Shown: positions 35,812-45,281, numbered from the stretch's first letter. The stretch is DNA of 64,000 bases from Hespellia sp. (GCA_028693555.1 JAQUVD010000009.1:40336-104335), one strand, 5' to 3'. Translations and numbers: made by a program. The notes: generated by a model from the letters alone, not told the origin.

Positions 35812-36882
35812 TTATTCGCCACGCAATTTCACGGCAGAAGCTGCCATACGTCGTCGGTTTTCGTCAAGTGCTGCATAATGCTTTTTGGTTGTATTCACAT
35901 CTTTATGACCAAGAACGTCGGCTACAAGATAGATATCGCCTGTTTCTTTATAAAGAGACGTACCGTAGGTGCTACGAAGCTTATGAGGTGTGATCTTCTT
36001 ATTGGGTGTCACGATTTTGGCATATTTCTTTACCATGTTTTCAACCGATTGAACACCCATTCGTTTGCGCTGCGTAGACAGGAATAAGGCATTCTCATGT
36101 CCGGAAACCGGATTCATGATATCGCGTGTGTTTTCCAAATATAATTCAATGGCATTTCGTACCTCATCACCGAAATATACAACCATTTCATTTCCGCCTT
36201 TTCGTGTAACTTTCACTCCGTTATTCTTAAAATCAACATCGTTAAGGTCTAAACCTACACATTCCGATACACGGATACCGGTTCCTAATAATAGCGTTAA
36301 AATAGCTAAATCGCGATAACGGGTCTTCTCATAATATACTTTGCGCTGGCCGGTAAGTTCATCGCCGCAGTGTTCTACATAATCAAGCAATTCCGCGACT
36401 TCATCGGTATCCAATCGTACAATGGTTTTTTCGTGTAATTTGGGCATTTCAACAATGACTGTAGGATTGCTCTGGATCATCTGATGCTTGTAAAAGTAGG
36501 TATACATGCTGCGAATGGCAGACATTTTACGAGCAAGACCGCGTTCTGTGTTCGTAATCGTAAAATCCTCATCATTCTGGTAGACTTTTAGATAACTCAT
36601 ATATTCTTCAAAGTCAACTGGTTCCAAACGGTCCAGATCCTCCACATGGAACTGACTGGTTGTATGATTCTTATAGGTGGGATTATTCTCAATTAAAAAG
36701 CGAAAAAAGACACGAATATCATATGCATAAGACAGACGTGTCTTTATTGAGGTGCGAGGTTCAATCGCACGAAAATAAGTTTTACAGAAATCAGGAAGTG
36801 TCTCTAACAATTCACGAATACGAAGCGTGTAATCGATGTTAACCTGATCCTGATAGGTCTTAGGTTTCGGTCCTTTGTCCAT
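35812..36882 (-). CDS. Tyrosine recombinase, Xer-like
   Basis: The 356-residue protein has an N-terminal core-binding (SAM-like) domain and a catalytic domain with Arg in LLGTGIRVSE, Lys in TRKGGNE, HKLRSTYG (His-x-x-Arg) and LGHKDVNTTKKHYA with the nucleophile Tyr. All catalytic residues are present. Its position among chromosomal housekeeping genes next to lexA, with no phage genes nearby, favours a chromosome-dimer resolvase (XerC/D role) over an element integrase; this is inference. AAGGGG precedes the ATG. Confidence 0.88.
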   Translation of the reverse strand: MDKGPKPKTYQDQVNIDYTLRIRELLETLPDFCKTYFRAIEPRTSIKTRLSYAYDIRVFFRFLIENNPTYKNHTTSQFHVEDLDRLEPVDFEEYMSYLKVYQNDEDFTITNTERGLARKMSAIRSMYTYFYKHQMIQSNPTVIVEMPKLHEKTIVRLDTDEVAELLDYVEHCGDELTGQRKVYYEKTRYRDLAILTLLLGTGIRVSECVGLDLNDVDFKNNGVKVTRKGGNEMVVYFGDEVRNAIELYLENTRDIMNPVSGHENALFLSTQRKRMGVQSVENMVKKYAKIVTPNKKITPHKLRSTYGTSLYKETGDIYLVADVLGHKDVNTTKKHYAALDENRRRMAASAVKLRGE

Positions 36883-37064
36883 GAAGGTAACCCCTTTCTA
36901 GTGAATAATTTAGAACTATTATAGCATGTCTTACTTTTTGTGTCTATATCTTTTGGAAAAATTGGTATTTATCGTATAGATGGATTTGTAAGGATAAATC
37001 TATCTACCGCTTACATAGTTCAAATAAGAAGATTTTAACGGTCATGTTCCTGAGTTTTGGGTAG

Positions 37065-37096
37065 TAAGGCAATGCGGGGGTTTCCACATTGCCTTA
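37065..37096. terminator. Perfect 10-bp hairpin between LysM gene and recombinase
   Basis: TAAGGCAATG and CATTGCCTTA flank a 12-base loop. It lies downstream of the LysM gene. There is no clear T tract, so it is a weak terminator candidate. The rest of the 261-base gap (36883-37143) holds nothing I recognise. Confidence 0.45.
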
Positions 37097-37143
37097 GGTG
37101 AGTATATATCATAATAAAATAATTATGACCAGAGTTGTTCCAT

Positions 37144-37497
37144 CTACATGAATGAAGTGTCATAACATGCAATGGATAAGAATTGATCGGCATGAATGTC
37201 GTCAGAGTTTAGACCATTCAATGTAATTAATTCGTCGATATATTCGTCTGTAGACTGATCTGCAGGCTTATAGGTCTCAGCGATGCTCCATAGAGAATCT
37301 CCGGACTGAATCTGAATGCTTATGTAAGAAGGCTTTGCAGGAATACTGCCTGGTGTATCATGTGCGGAGGTCATGAAGCCGGAGAAAACAAATGTACAGC
37401 TAACAACCATGGCGAAGGCAACAATCGATAATAAAATGCGATGTGTTATGACTTCTGCTCTTCTTCTTTTCATATAATACTGTCTCTTCTCATTCAT
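37144..37497 (-). CDS. YneA-like LysM protein, probable SOS division inhibitor
   Basis: The 117-residue protein has a membrane helix at about residues 22-43 and a LysM domain (IQIQSGDSLWSIAETYK) outside. It is divergent from lexA with LexA-like boxes between them, exactly the arrangement of yneA in Bacilli. YneA delays division during DNA damage. The function is by analogy of structure and position, not strong sequence identity. Confidence 0.75.
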   Translation of the reverse strand: MNEKRQYYMKRRRAEVITHRILLSIVAFAMVVSCTFVFSGFMTSAHDTPGSIPAKPSYISIQIQSGDSLWSIAETYKPADQSTDEYIDELITLNGLNSDDIHADQFLSIACYDTSFM

Positions 37498-37529
37498 GAT
37501 GGACCTCCTGTATCAGTTTTTATCTATTA

Positions 37530-37603
37530 CAAACATCTGTTCTGTAATTCATATTATAGATTACGAACAGATGTTTGTCAATAGAAAAACGAACATATTT
37601 TCG
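37530..37603. promoter_or_regulatory. LexA-like operator cluster
   Basis: Three sites resemble the Gram-positive LexA box (CGAAC-N4-GTTCG): CAAACATCTGTTCT (37530-37543), CGAACAGATGTTTG (37564-37577) and CGAACATATTTTCG (37590-37603). The first two form an exact 13-bp inverted pair. They lie between the LysM and lexA starts and would control both. Confidence 0.8.
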
Positions 37604-37613
37604 CAACAAGTGT

Positions 37614-37642
37614 TTGCTTTTCTCTTTTCACTATGCTACAAT
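37614..37642 (+). promoter_or_regulatory. lexA promoter
   Basis: TTGCTT and TACAAT are separated by 17 bases, just downstream of the third LexA-like box and 40 bases before the lexA ATG. Confidence 0.6.
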
Positions 37643-37682
37643 ATTTTTATAAAAATAGTTGGATTTTGGCGAGGAGGATTAT

Positions 37683-38297
37683 ATGTCACAAGGAAAGATA
37701 ACAAAGAAACAACAGGAAATCCTGGAATTTATTAAAGATCAGATTTTAGAACGAGGTTTTCCACCGGCAGTCCGTGAGATTTGTGAGGCCGTGAACTTGA
37801 AGTCCACTTCTTCTGTCCATTCACATTTGGAGACGCTTGAGAAGAATGGTTACATTAGAAGAGATCCGACAAAACCTCGTGCAATTGAGATACTGGATGA
37901 CACATTCAACCTGACGAGACGGGAAGTTGTGAATGTCCCTCTGATTGGTAATGTTGCAGCTGGAGAGCCACTACTGGCACAGGAACATATTGAGAATTAT
38001 TTTCCGATTCCAATGGAATTTATGCCGAATAAGCAGACGTTTATGCTGAAGGTTCGTGGTGAAAGTATGATTAATATCGGGATTTTTGATGGTGATATGG
38101 TTCTTGTAGAGGAGGAGCATACAGCGAAGAATGGCGATTTAGTTGTTGCACTCGTTGAGGATGGTGCAACAGTAAAGACATTTTATAAAGAGGAAGGAAT
38201 TTATCGTCTTCAGCCGGAGAATGACAACATGGATCCAATTATTGTAAATGAAGTATCGATTCTCGGAAAAGTGATTGGTGTATTTCGATTTTTGTAA
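37683..38297 (+). CDS. lexA: SOS repressor LexA
   Basis: The 204-residue LexA has an N-terminal winged HTH (FPPAVREICEAVNLKSTSSV) and the S24 peptidase domain. The self-cleavage site is Ala93-Gly94 in NVAAGEP, with catalytic Ser128 (GESM) and Lys165 (TVKTFY). The start follows GAGGAGG; the frame is open 8 codons further upstream. It controls itself and the divergent LysM gene. Confidence 0.96.
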   Translation: MSQGKITKKQQEILEFIKDQILERGFPPAVREICEAVNLKSTSSVHSHLETLEKNGYIRRDPTKPRAIEILDDTFNLTRREVVNVPLIGNVAAGEPLLAQEHIENYFPIPMEFMPNKQTFMLKVRGESMINIGIFDGDMVLVEEEHTAKNGDLVVALVEDGATVKTFYKEEGIYRLQPENDNMDPIIVNEVSILGKVIGVFRFL

Positions 38298-38310
38298 AAA
38301 ACGTTTAAAG

Positions 38311-38355
38311 AAAAAAGCACTGAGGGAAATTGTTAAATTCCCTAGTGCTTTTTTT
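38311..38355. terminator. Bidirectional terminator between lexA and the kinase-like gene
   Basis: AAAAAAGCACTGAGGGAA pairs with TTCCCTAGTGCTTTTTTT with one bulge. A and T tracts on both sides let it work in both directions. Confidence 0.8.
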
Positions 38356-38363
38356 CGTATTGG

Positions 38364-39005
38364 TTAGATCTGTTTGTTTGTGATTGTCTCTTTTAATGCA
38401 ACATACTGTTCGATTGCTTTTACAGTGCCGTCAATTCCTAATTCAGAGCTTGAAATACACAATTCATAACTTTCGGAATCGGACCATTTTTTATTTGAAT
38501 AGTAATTGTAATAGCTTGCACGTTTCTTATCTGCCTTTAGAATCATATCTTTTGCCTTTGCATCTGTCAGATCATTGAATTTGGCAATTCTTCGGATTCG
38601 AGCATCTAAATCTGCATGAATGAAAACATTTACAACATTGTCATAATTTTCCAAGGCGTAATCTGCACATCTGCCAACTAAAATGCAAGGACCTTTATCT
38701 GCAATCTTCTTGATTGCATCGAATTGAGCTAAAAACACTTTATGATTGATTGGCATGTCCGAGTAAGCATTTCCTGAATATCCAACGGAATAAGTATCCA
38801 TTACCAAAGAATATAAGAAACTATTCGTTGGTTTTTCATCATGTGTCTCGAAGATCTCTTCGCAGATACCGCTTTCTTTCGCCGCGATTGCAAGCATCTC
38901 TTTATCGTAAAGCTTAATGTCTAAATCTTCCGCTAATCGTGCACCGATTTCGTGTCCACCACTGCCAAACTGTCTGCCGATTGTAATGATTGTATTTGTT
39001 TTCAT
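38364..39005 (-). CDS. Cytidylate kinase-like family protein, second copy
   Basis: The 213-residue protein has the same layout as the gene at 15616: ITIGRQFGSGGHEIGARLA and CILVGRCADY. It has an unusual Tyr/Asn/Ser-rich segment (SYYNYYSNKKWSDSESYEL). ATG 39005 follows GGAGAG; a GTG three codons upstream is less likely. It is a single gene in its own context; the substrate is unknown. Confidence 0.83.
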   Translation of the reverse strand: MKTNTIITIGRQFGSGGHEIGARLAEDLDIKLYDKEMLAIAAKESGICEEIFETHDEKPTNSFLYSLVMDTYSVGYSGNAYSDMPINHKVFLAQFDAIKKIADKGPCILVGRCADYALENYDNVVNVFIHADLDARIRRIAKFNDLTDAKAKDMILKADKKRASYYNYYSNKKWSDSESYELCISSSELGIDGTVKAIEQYVALKETITNKQI

Positions 39006-39093
39006 ATCAGTCACTCTCCTTTTCCATTACAAAACAATATAGCTGAATCTCTTTGTACTTATTATACTGTAAAAAAGGAGTATTTACAATTGG

Positions 39094-40008
39094 TTAATTC
39101 TTATTTCTAAAATGAAAAAGCAATTTCTGAAAATATTCGGGCAGAGGGGCATCAAATTCCATATATTCATGTGTGCGTGGATGCATAATTCCCAAAATCT
39201 TTGCATGAAGGGTCTGTCCCTGCAGATGAAAAGCTGATTTCGCAGGACCGTAGACAGCATCCCCTAAGATCGGATGTCCGATACTAGCCATGTGAACACG
39301 TATTTGATGTGTACGTCCTGTTTCCAGCGTACACTCGATATAAGTATAGCCCCGAAAACGTTCTAACACCGTGTAGTGCGTGATTGCTTCTCTACTGTTT
39401 TTTGCATGAACGCTCATCTTCTTTCGGTCTGTTGGGTGACGGCCAATCGGTTTGTTTATGGTTCCGGAATCTTCCTTTATATTACCAATTACGATTGCAT
39501 GATATTTTCGTGTGATGGAATGCTCTTTCAATTGTTCGGCTAGCGCCTGGTGCGCGATATCATTCTTACAGACCAGCAAAGAGCCTGTTGTATCCATATC
39601 GATTCTGTGTACGATACCGGGACGCATTATGCCATTGATTCCGGACAGATGATTCTTACAATGATACATGACTGCATTTACTAAAGTGCCGCTGTAGTGA
39701 CCGGGAGCGGGATGTACCACCATGCTTTTTGGCTTATTTACAACCAGAATGTCCGAATCTTCATATAGAATATCTAAGGGAATGTTTTCGGCAGTGATAT
39801 CCGGTTCTTTTAAATCCGGTAATGTGAGATGGATTACATCGTCTGCATTTGTTTTATAATTCGCTTTCATCGGCTGGCAGTTGACTGTAACAAGGCCTTC
39901 TTTTATCAATTTCTGTATATAAGAACGAGAAGTTTCCGGCATTTGTTCTGCCAGAAACTTATCGATTCGCTGGTTATTCTGTTCGCATTTAAAAGAAACT
40001 TCTTTCAT
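39094..40008 (-). CDS. RluD-type pseudouridine synthase
   Basis: The 304-residue protein has an S4 domain (QRIDKFLAEQMPETSRSYIQ) and the catalytic HRIDMDTTGSLL, where HRLDKDTSGL is usual; the catalytic Asp is kept. The TGRTHQIRVHMASIGHPI motif follows. It lies 10 bases behind lspA, the conserved lspA-rluD order in Firmicutes. It modifies rRNA or tRNA; the site is uncertain. Confidence 0.92.
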   Translation of the reverse strand: MKEVSFKCEQNNQRIDKFLAEQMPETSRSYIQKLIKEGLVTVNCQPMKANYKTNADDVIHLTLPDLKEPDITAENIPLDILYEDSDILVVNKPKSMVVHPAPGHYSGTLVNAVMYHCKNHLSGINGIMRPGIVHRIDMDTTGSLLVCKNDIAHQALAEQLKEHSITRKYHAIVIGNIKEDSGTINKPIGRHPTDRKKMSVHAKNSREAITHYTVLERFRGYTYIECTLETGRTHQIRVHMASIGHPILGDAVYGPAKSAFHLQGQTLHAKILGIMHPRTHEYMEFDAPLPEYFQKLLFHFRNKN

Positions 40009-40018
40009 TCCGTAATCC

Positions 40019-40516
40019 TCAAAATTTTAAATCTTCTTCTTTATAATGAAATATTAACAGGTAGGCAAATAAAATACATGCTACAGTTACATAGATATCC
40101 GCGACATTAAAGATTGGAAAATCAATCAGCTTAAAATAAAAGAAATCGACAACATAATTCTGTGCAAGACGATCAATCATGTTTCCAAGAGCACCGGATA
40201 CAATTAAAATTCCACAGATACGAAGTGGCACATATTTCTTTTCAAAAGGAATTCTCATCCAGAAATATGCAATGAGGCATATAATGATGACAGCTCCAAT
40301 TGTAAATATAATCTGCTTATTCTGCATGATGCCAAATGCAGCCCCTTTATTCTCCAAATAGTATAATTGAAAAACATCTCGAATTAAATCAACGGCATCC
40401 TGTCCCTTTAGTTTTGCAACAGCAAGTGATTTTGTGAATTGATCTAATACGACCAAAAGGAAAATTGCTATGATTGGGATCAGATAATTTTTAAATAGGT
40501 TTGTTTGTTTTTTCAT
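40019..40516 (-). CDS. lspA: Lipoprotein signal peptidase LspA
   Basis: This aspartic protease removes signal peptides from prolipoproteins in the membrane. The 165-residue protein has four hydrophobic helices. The catalytic Asp residues are in GALGNMIDRL and FNVADIYVT. Both lipoproteins in this window (13283 and 44304) are expected substrates. Confidence 0.95.
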   Translation of the reverse strand: MKKQTNLFKNYLIPIIAIFLLVVLDQFTKSLAVAKLKGQDAVDLIRDVFQLYYLENKGAAFGIMQNKQIIFTIGAVIIICLIAYFWMRIPFEKKYVPLRICGILIVSGALGNMIDRLAQNYVVDFFYFKLIDFPIFNVADIYVTVACILFAYLLIFHYKEEDLKF

Positions 40517-40530
40517 GTGAGAATCCTTTA

Positions 40531-41286
40531 TTATATATATTTGTGAAGCTGGATGAGGGCACGATTTTTCTTGGTCGTGGAAAGGGTTGTGACGTACTGG
40601 AATTTACCCATACCGCGAACCGATACAATATCATTCTCCTTCATCTGATAACTGTTGGTGGTGATCAGTCTCCCATTTACGAATACCTTTCCTCCTTCAA
40701 TCAGTCCTACAAGTTTGCTTCGGGATGACGAAAAAGCGAGGGATAACAGGCTGTCTAAACGCACAGAAGCCACAGTTCCAGTTATCTCCTCAATCTTTGG
40801 CACATAATGAAAGTCTGTCGCAGGAATCGCAGCGGCAAGTACTGTAGTATGGCGAATGCGGGTTAATTCACTACAGATAAAATCAACCATAGAACTCTGC
40901 ACAAACAGAACAGTCTCATTCTCCATCACAAGGATATCACCGATTCGGCTGCGATCGATTCCTAAATTTAAAATAGCACCGAGATAATCCCGATGAGTTA
41001 ATGTTTCTGAATATTTTGCATTTAAAGCTGATATTTTACAGACCTGATAGGGATAATTGACCTCATAATAAAGAGCATCAGGGAGAAAAGCTACCATCTG
41101 ACGCTCTGCTAAATCATAACCACCGAAGGATTGATATTTCGTGAATAGCAAATCTTTGGGCAATGTATGTAAAATATTCAATTCGTTCAGATTCAAAAAA
41201 TCTGTATACGTAACAATATTACGATGAAATGCAATATTAGATAATTCAGAAAATCTTTTTTGTATTAATTGCTCTTCTTTTTGCAT
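40531..41286 (-). CDS. ylmH: YlmH-like S4-domain RNA-binding protein
   Basis: The 251-residue protein has a C-terminal S4 domain (RLDSLLSLAFSSSRSKLVGL, IEGGKVFVNGR) and an N-terminal YlmH region. YlmH binds stalled 50S complexes or acts near the division cluster. It sits between sepF and lspA as in Bacillus-type division clusters. Confidence 0.9.
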   Translation of the reverse strand: MQKEEQLIQKRFSELSNIAFHRNIVTYTDFLNLNELNILHTLPKDLLFTKYQSFGGYDLAERQMVAFLPDALYYEVNYPYQVCKISALNAKYSETLTHRDYLGAILNLGIDRSRIGDILVMENETVLFVQSSMVDFICSELTRIRHTTVLAAAIPATDFHYVPKIEEITGTVASVRLDSLLSLAFSSSRSKLVGLIEGGKVFVNGRLITTNSYQMKENDIVSVRGMGKFQYVTTLSTTKKNRALIQLHKYI

Positions 41287-41295
41287 CTCTGTTCC

Positions 41296-41814
41296 TTAAT
41301 ATCTGTTTCTCACGGAAGGCATCTCCATCGATCCGCCAAGTAAGTCCTGCAAATCACCTGAAATATCGACATTTGTCGGTGTTACTAAAAAGATATAATT
41401 CGAAATCTTCTGTAAATTACCACTGATTGCAAATGTTGCACCTGATGTGAAATCAATGATGCGCTGTGCAATCTCAAGATCCAGTCCTTCTAAATTAAGA
41501 ATGACAGTACGATTGTCCAATAACGTCTCGGTAATTTCTCTCGCGTCTTCTACTGATGTAGGCTTTACAACACAAACTTCCATACCGGAGCTGCGCTTTG
41601 GAGCCGGCTGACGCATCGGAGTCACCTTGTTTGAAGATGAATGAGACCTTCTCTCTGGTTCAAAATCGTCATGATAATCATCTTTCTCTTTCTTGAAAAA
41701 CGTTTTGTGCGATTTCTCTTCGTAGTCATCATCATAATCATCATCGTAAAAATCGTCATCATAATCATCATCATTCAATTTCATAATATCTAGAAACTTA
41801 TCAAATACACCCAT
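41296..41814 (-). CDS. sepF: Cell division protein SepF
   Basis: SepF anchors and bundles FtsZ rings. The 172-residue protein has the C-terminal SepF fold (EVCVVKPTSVEDAREI, VILNLEGL, FTSGATFAISGNLQKI). The N-terminal linker is very rich in Asp and Tyr (residues 16-32), and a membrane-binding helix begins MGVFDKFLDIMKLN. It neighbours yggS and ylmH. Confidence 0.95.
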   Translation of the reverse strand: MGVFDKFLDIMKLNDDDYDDDFYDDDYDDDYEEKSHKTFFKKEKDDYHDDFEPERRSHSSSNKVTPMRQPAPKRSSGMEVCVVKPTSVEDAREITETLLDNRTVILNLEGLDLEIAQRIIDFTSGATFAISGNLQKISNYIFLVTPTNVDISGDLQDLLGGSMEMPSVRNRY

Positions 41815-41845
41815 TACTACTCTCCTTATCTACCTGGTTCTACCC

Positions 41846-42538
41846 TTATAAATTATAATTACGGATACCAAATATTCCGGTACCAACTCGAATCATGGTT
41901 GCACCTTCTTCAATTGCAACTTCATAATCATTCGTCATACCCATTGAAAGTATGCTCATATTAGTATTATCAATGTTTTTGTCTCTAATGTCAACAGATA
42001 ATTTACGTAATTTGGCAAAGATAGGACGATTTTTCTCTGGATTATCTACAAAAGGGGCAATTGTCATAAGACCACACACTTTTATATGAGGAAATTGTGA
42101 AATTATTTCAAGTGTAGGAACAACTTCATCAATATGTAACCCAAATTTACTCTCCTCCTCTGCAACATTCACTTCAAGGAGAATCTGAATGATTACATTA
42201 TGCTTTCCTGCCTCTTTTTCAATTGCCTCTGCAAGTCTTACAGAGTCTACAGAATGAATCATATCGACTTTATCAATGATATACTTAATTTTGTTACGCT
42301 GCAGGTGTCCAATCATATGCCAGTGGATATCATTTGGCAGTGCTTCATATTTATCAACAATCTCCTGCACCTTATTTTCACCAAAGACTCTGATATTCAA
42401 ATCGTATGCTTCTTTGAGTGTTTCAATTGGTTTTGTCTTACTGACAGCAATCAGGGTGACCTCGGATCTGTCACGATGTGCCCTGTCACATGCTGCCTGA
42501 ATCTTTGTTTCTACTTCTTTTAATTGTTGTTCTATCAT
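41846..42538 (-). CDS. YggS family pyridoxal-phosphate homeostasis protein
   Basis: The 230-residue single-domain PLP-binding barrel has Lys in LIAVSKTKPIE and FGENKVQE, HMIGHLQRNK and LSMGMTNDYEVAI. Members carry PLP and affect vitamin B6 and amino acid balance. It lies upstream of sepF, as is usual. Confidence 0.93.
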   Translation of the reverse strand: MIEQQLKEVETKIQAACDRAHRDRSEVTLIAVSKTKPIETLKEAYDLNIRVFGENKVQEIVDKYEALPNDIHWHMIGHLQRNKIKYIIDKVDMIHSVDSVRLAEAIEKEAGKHNVIIQILLEVNVAEEESKFGLHIDEVVPTLEIISQFPHIKVCGLMTIAPFVDNPEKNRPIFAKLRKLSVDIRDKNIDNTNMSILSMGMTNDYEVAIEEGATMIRVGTGIFGIRNYNL

Positions 42539-42550
42539 GTTTTTTCACCT

Positions 42551-43945
42551 CTATTGAAAAATTACTTCTCCCTCTTTGACGGTAGAATGATCTAATACAA
42601 TGTGATCATAGTTGGATAAACTGTAGGCAGCCTCTTCGTTGACAATATAATAATCATCACTTTCACATAAGATCTCGACCTGACGAAATACGGTATAGCC
42701 TTTATTAATATTATAAACGCCTGTCAATTTCTTTTGCTCTGACAAGGTTACGGCATCACCACTGGCGGGATTCACAAGGACATCTCCGGTTTTAAATAGA
42801 TTCGGGTCAAGATAGACCATGCTGTCTGATGCCTGATAAATGTCGGCTTCCACAAATTCCGTAATCTCCTTCTTTCCGCTAGTGCGTCTGACTAATACGC
42901 CGGTTGCAGAGCTGTCTCCCCCCTGTGTAATATAGTCAGAAGGAACTACATAGAATGATTTTTTCAATACCGCAGTTTTTGGAATCTTGAGACCTGACTC
43001 ATCTTCCAAAATGAGCTCGACGTTAACATACCGCTTATCGATATATTGGATCATAGAACGAGTGTAAGATAAAACGCCGAGAGAAGTTCCATTACTTTCG
43101 ATCAATGAAAAATCTGCGCCAATGGTCTCGTTACTGTTCTCAATACGCGTCTTTACATAAGTGGTGTCCTTGAGCTTTTTTGTGTCATCTTCGGACAATT
43201 CGACTACAATGGACCAGTTATTTGTAGTGATTAACTTGTAGGCGTTTTCACCATTCTTGATTTTCCGATTGTTTTGCAGAGTCGTCTCTGTATAATTTGT
43301 CTTGTCAAAATCTTTCTTTTTCAGTGAGTCTACGGTGGCACCTTCATACCCATCCACATTTAAGGAAAATATACCGTCTGTAGGTGTTTGGTATACTGAA
43401 AGACTAGAAGCAGCATCAGAATTAAGCAGTGCATCCAACTGGGCTGTCTTCGTCTGATTCGCAGCCTTTTGCAGGGTGGTATCTATATCTGATTTAAAGG
43501 CATGAACCTGAGAAAAATCATTCTCGCTGAAAGCCAGATTGAAATTCTGTGTTTTTAAAACTACAGACTCCTGATCTGCAGCCGATAAAGATACTTCGCT
43601 GGATTCAGTAGATACAGGTTCTTCTGAAAGCTTATCAGCTGAAATAGTATAAAGATTCGTTCCGGCCTTCACCTTACTATTGACTGACATGAAATAATTG
43701 ATGTATCCGTCAGTATCGGTCTGAATGGTCGTTTCATCACGCAAAATAATACCCGTATAACTTGTATCTTTTAGAATGCTCCCCTCTCTTACTTCATAAA
43801 CAGAAACATGCTTTGTTGTGAGGTAAGCTAGAAGTGTGATGATCAAATAAATAAAAATAATTGCGAAAACAAAAATGCCGATATTTAATTCTTGTTTGTT
43901 TTTATATTTCGTAATGCTTGTTGAATTGTTTTTTCTCGATGCCAA
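42551..43945 (-). CDS. HlyD-like membrane-anchored protein of the sepF cluster
   Basis: The 464-residue protein has one membrane helix (about 25-45), an extracellular lipoyl/barrel-sandwich-like half motif (IQTDTDGYINYFMSVNSKVKAG) and a long outside region. This looks like HlyD-type adaptor proteins but no transporter genes are near. It is 12 bases ahead of yggS in the division cluster, so an envelope role is possible. The start is TTG with GGGAGGAC upstream. Confidence 0.7.
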   Translation of the reverse strand: MASRKNNSTSITKYKNKQELNIGIFVFAIIFIYLIITLLAYLTTKHVSVYEVREGSILKDTSYTGIILRDETTIQTDTDGYINYFMSVNSKVKAGTNLYTISADKLSEEPVSTESSEVSLSAADQESVVLKTQNFNLAFSENDFSQVHAFKSDIDTTLQKAANQTKTAQLDALLNSDAASSLSVYQTPTDGIFSLNVDGYEGATVDSLKKKDFDKTNYTETTLQNNRKIKNGENAYKLITTNNWSIVVELSEDDTKKLKDTTYVKTRIENSNETIGADFSLIESNGTSLGVLSYTRSMIQYIDKRYVNVELILEDESGLKIPKTAVLKKSFYVVPSDYITQGGDSSATGVLVRRTSGKKEITEFVEADIYQASDSMVYLDPNLFKTGDVLVNPASGDAVTLSEQKKLTGVYNINKGYTVFRQVEILCESDDYYIVNEEAAYSLSNYDHIVLDHSTVKEGEVIFQ

Positions 43946-44045
43946 AATAAATGTCCTCCCCAGTTCATCAAGTATATCATTTTTTTATGAATAATTCCAG
44001 TTATGATGGCAATACTATTCCATATCTTGTAAAGGAGGTAATACC

Positions 44046-44249
44046 ATGAGATGGTTCGATAACACAGCTCTTACCCTTGTGATTATAGGTGCGGTAAACT
44101 GGCTTTTGATCGGAATCTTCCAATTCGATCTGGTAGCATATTTATTAGGAAATTTAAGCTGGTTCTCCAGAATTATTTATACGCTTGTCGGATTGTGCGG
44201 CCTATACTTAATTACACTGTTTGGTCGTATTCAAAATACAAATGCATAA
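44046..44249 (+). CDS. DUF378 family small membrane protein
   Basis: The 67-residue protein has two helices (TLVIIGAVNWLLIGIFQFDL and IIYTLVGLCGLYLITLF), the DUF378 pattern. It has a very strong AAAGGAGGT site. It is a lone plus-strand gene divergent from the HlyD-like gene. The function is unknown. Confidence 0.88.
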   Translation: MRWFDNTALTLVIIGAVNWLLIGIFQFDLVAYLLGNLSWFSRIIYTLVGLCGLYLITLFGRIQNTNA

Positions 44250-44262
44250 GTATAAATAGCAA

Positions 44263-44300
44263 AACAGGGGTTCTCCGGCTTTTCAGAGAATCCCTGTCAT
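44263..44300 (-). terminator. Terminator of the serine peptidase transcript
   Basis: Read on the minus strand, CAGGGATTCTC pairs with GAGAACCCCTG and is followed by TTTT. It ends the long minus-strand operon. Confidence 0.7.
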
Positions 44301-44303
44301 GCA

Positions 44304-45281
44304 TTACTGAGATATGGTTCCGGTAATTCCTGTGGATAATAAGCTGCCCATATCCTGATAAAGCCGGTCTTTTGAATCAGCACCCATTACGACGGAAATG
44401 TATGGCGCATTTTCCATGTTCACACTGTAGAGAATGACACAGTTGCCTGCTTCGTCTGTAGTACCGGTTTTCCCTCCGAATACTCTCACACCATCTGGCA
44501 TTGCCACGGTACCGAGAGAATAGTAATTGGTTGGTTCCCAAACCTCTGTGCGCATCTCGCCTGCAGAATCCGCTATCGTAGCGTTATATGAAGTCTGTGA
44601 GATGATATCAAGAAATCTTTGATCGTTACAGCATGCATTAAAAATAAGGTATAAATCATATGCTGTCGTATAATGATCATCTTCGTGCAATCCATGTGGA
44701 TTCATGAAATGAGAATGCGTTGCACCAAGCTGGATGGCTTCTGCATTCATCATATCCGCGAATGCGGACACACTTCCCGCCATATATTCTGCAATTGCAA
44801 TCGCATTGTCGTTTCCAGAATATAAGATTAATCCATTCAATAAGGCTCCCAATGTAAGCTTGTCACCGGCTTGAAGGCCACATACCTGTGCATCAGCAGA
44901 CAGTGTAACAGCATTCTCGCTGACTGTGACTTCATCATCTAAATTTCCGTATTTCAACACGATATAAGCTGTCATAACCTTTGTAGTGCTGGCTGGATAA
45001 AGCTGGTCAAAAATACGATCTGCATAAAGCACCTTGTCCTGACTGAGGTCGAACAATCCGGCAGCGTGAACAGTAGTATCTGTTGTGTATCCGGTAAGAT
45101 CTACATTTGTATTTGTTACGCATAAATCTTTTGCAAAAAAATCATATGTTTTCAGACTCTGATTATATGTAGTTTTCTCGTATTCACTCGCCGCTGTACT
45201 GCTACTGCCACAGCCTGTAAGGATAAGCGAGGATATCATAGATACTATGAAGAGTAGTTTTATTTTATTTATACATTTCAC
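44304..45281 (-). CDS. D-alanyl-D-alanine carboxypeptidase, lipoprotein (S11 family)
   Basis: The 325-residue protein starts with a lipoprotein signal (SLILTGC, Cys24). Active-site motifs are PASTTKVM (SxxK), YSGNDN (SxN) and GGKTGTT (KTG). It trims peptidoglycan stem peptides outside the cell. The start is GTG and overlaps mgsA by 17 bases; the family length without a C-terminal anchor helix fits lipid anchoring. It is the last gene of the shape/division operon. Confidence 0.92.
   Translation of the reverse strand: MKCINKIKLLFIVSMISSLILTGCGSSSTAASEYEKTTYNQSLKTYDFFAKDLCVTNTNVDLTGYTTDTTVHAAGLFDLSQDKVLYADRIFDQLYPASTTKVMTAYIVLKYGNLDDEVTVSENAVTLSADAQVCGLQAGDKLTLGALLNGLILYSGNDNAIAIAEYMAGSVSAFADMMNAEAIQLGATHSHFMNPHGLHEDDHYTTAYDLYLIFNACCNDQRFLDIISQTSYNATIADSAGEMRTEVWEPTNYYSLGTVAMPDGVRVFGGKTGTTDEAGNCVILYSVNMENAPYISVVMGADSKDRLYQDMGSLLSTGITGTISQ

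Noticed and set aside
35812..36882. Prophage or ICE integrase
   Set aside because: All neighbours are housekeeping genes and no att repeats or phage genes are visible, so a Xer-like role is preferred.
41710..41770. Short tandem repeat on the plus strand (CATCAT-type)
   Set aside because: It is the Asp/Tyr-rich linker of SepF read on the other strand, explained by coding.
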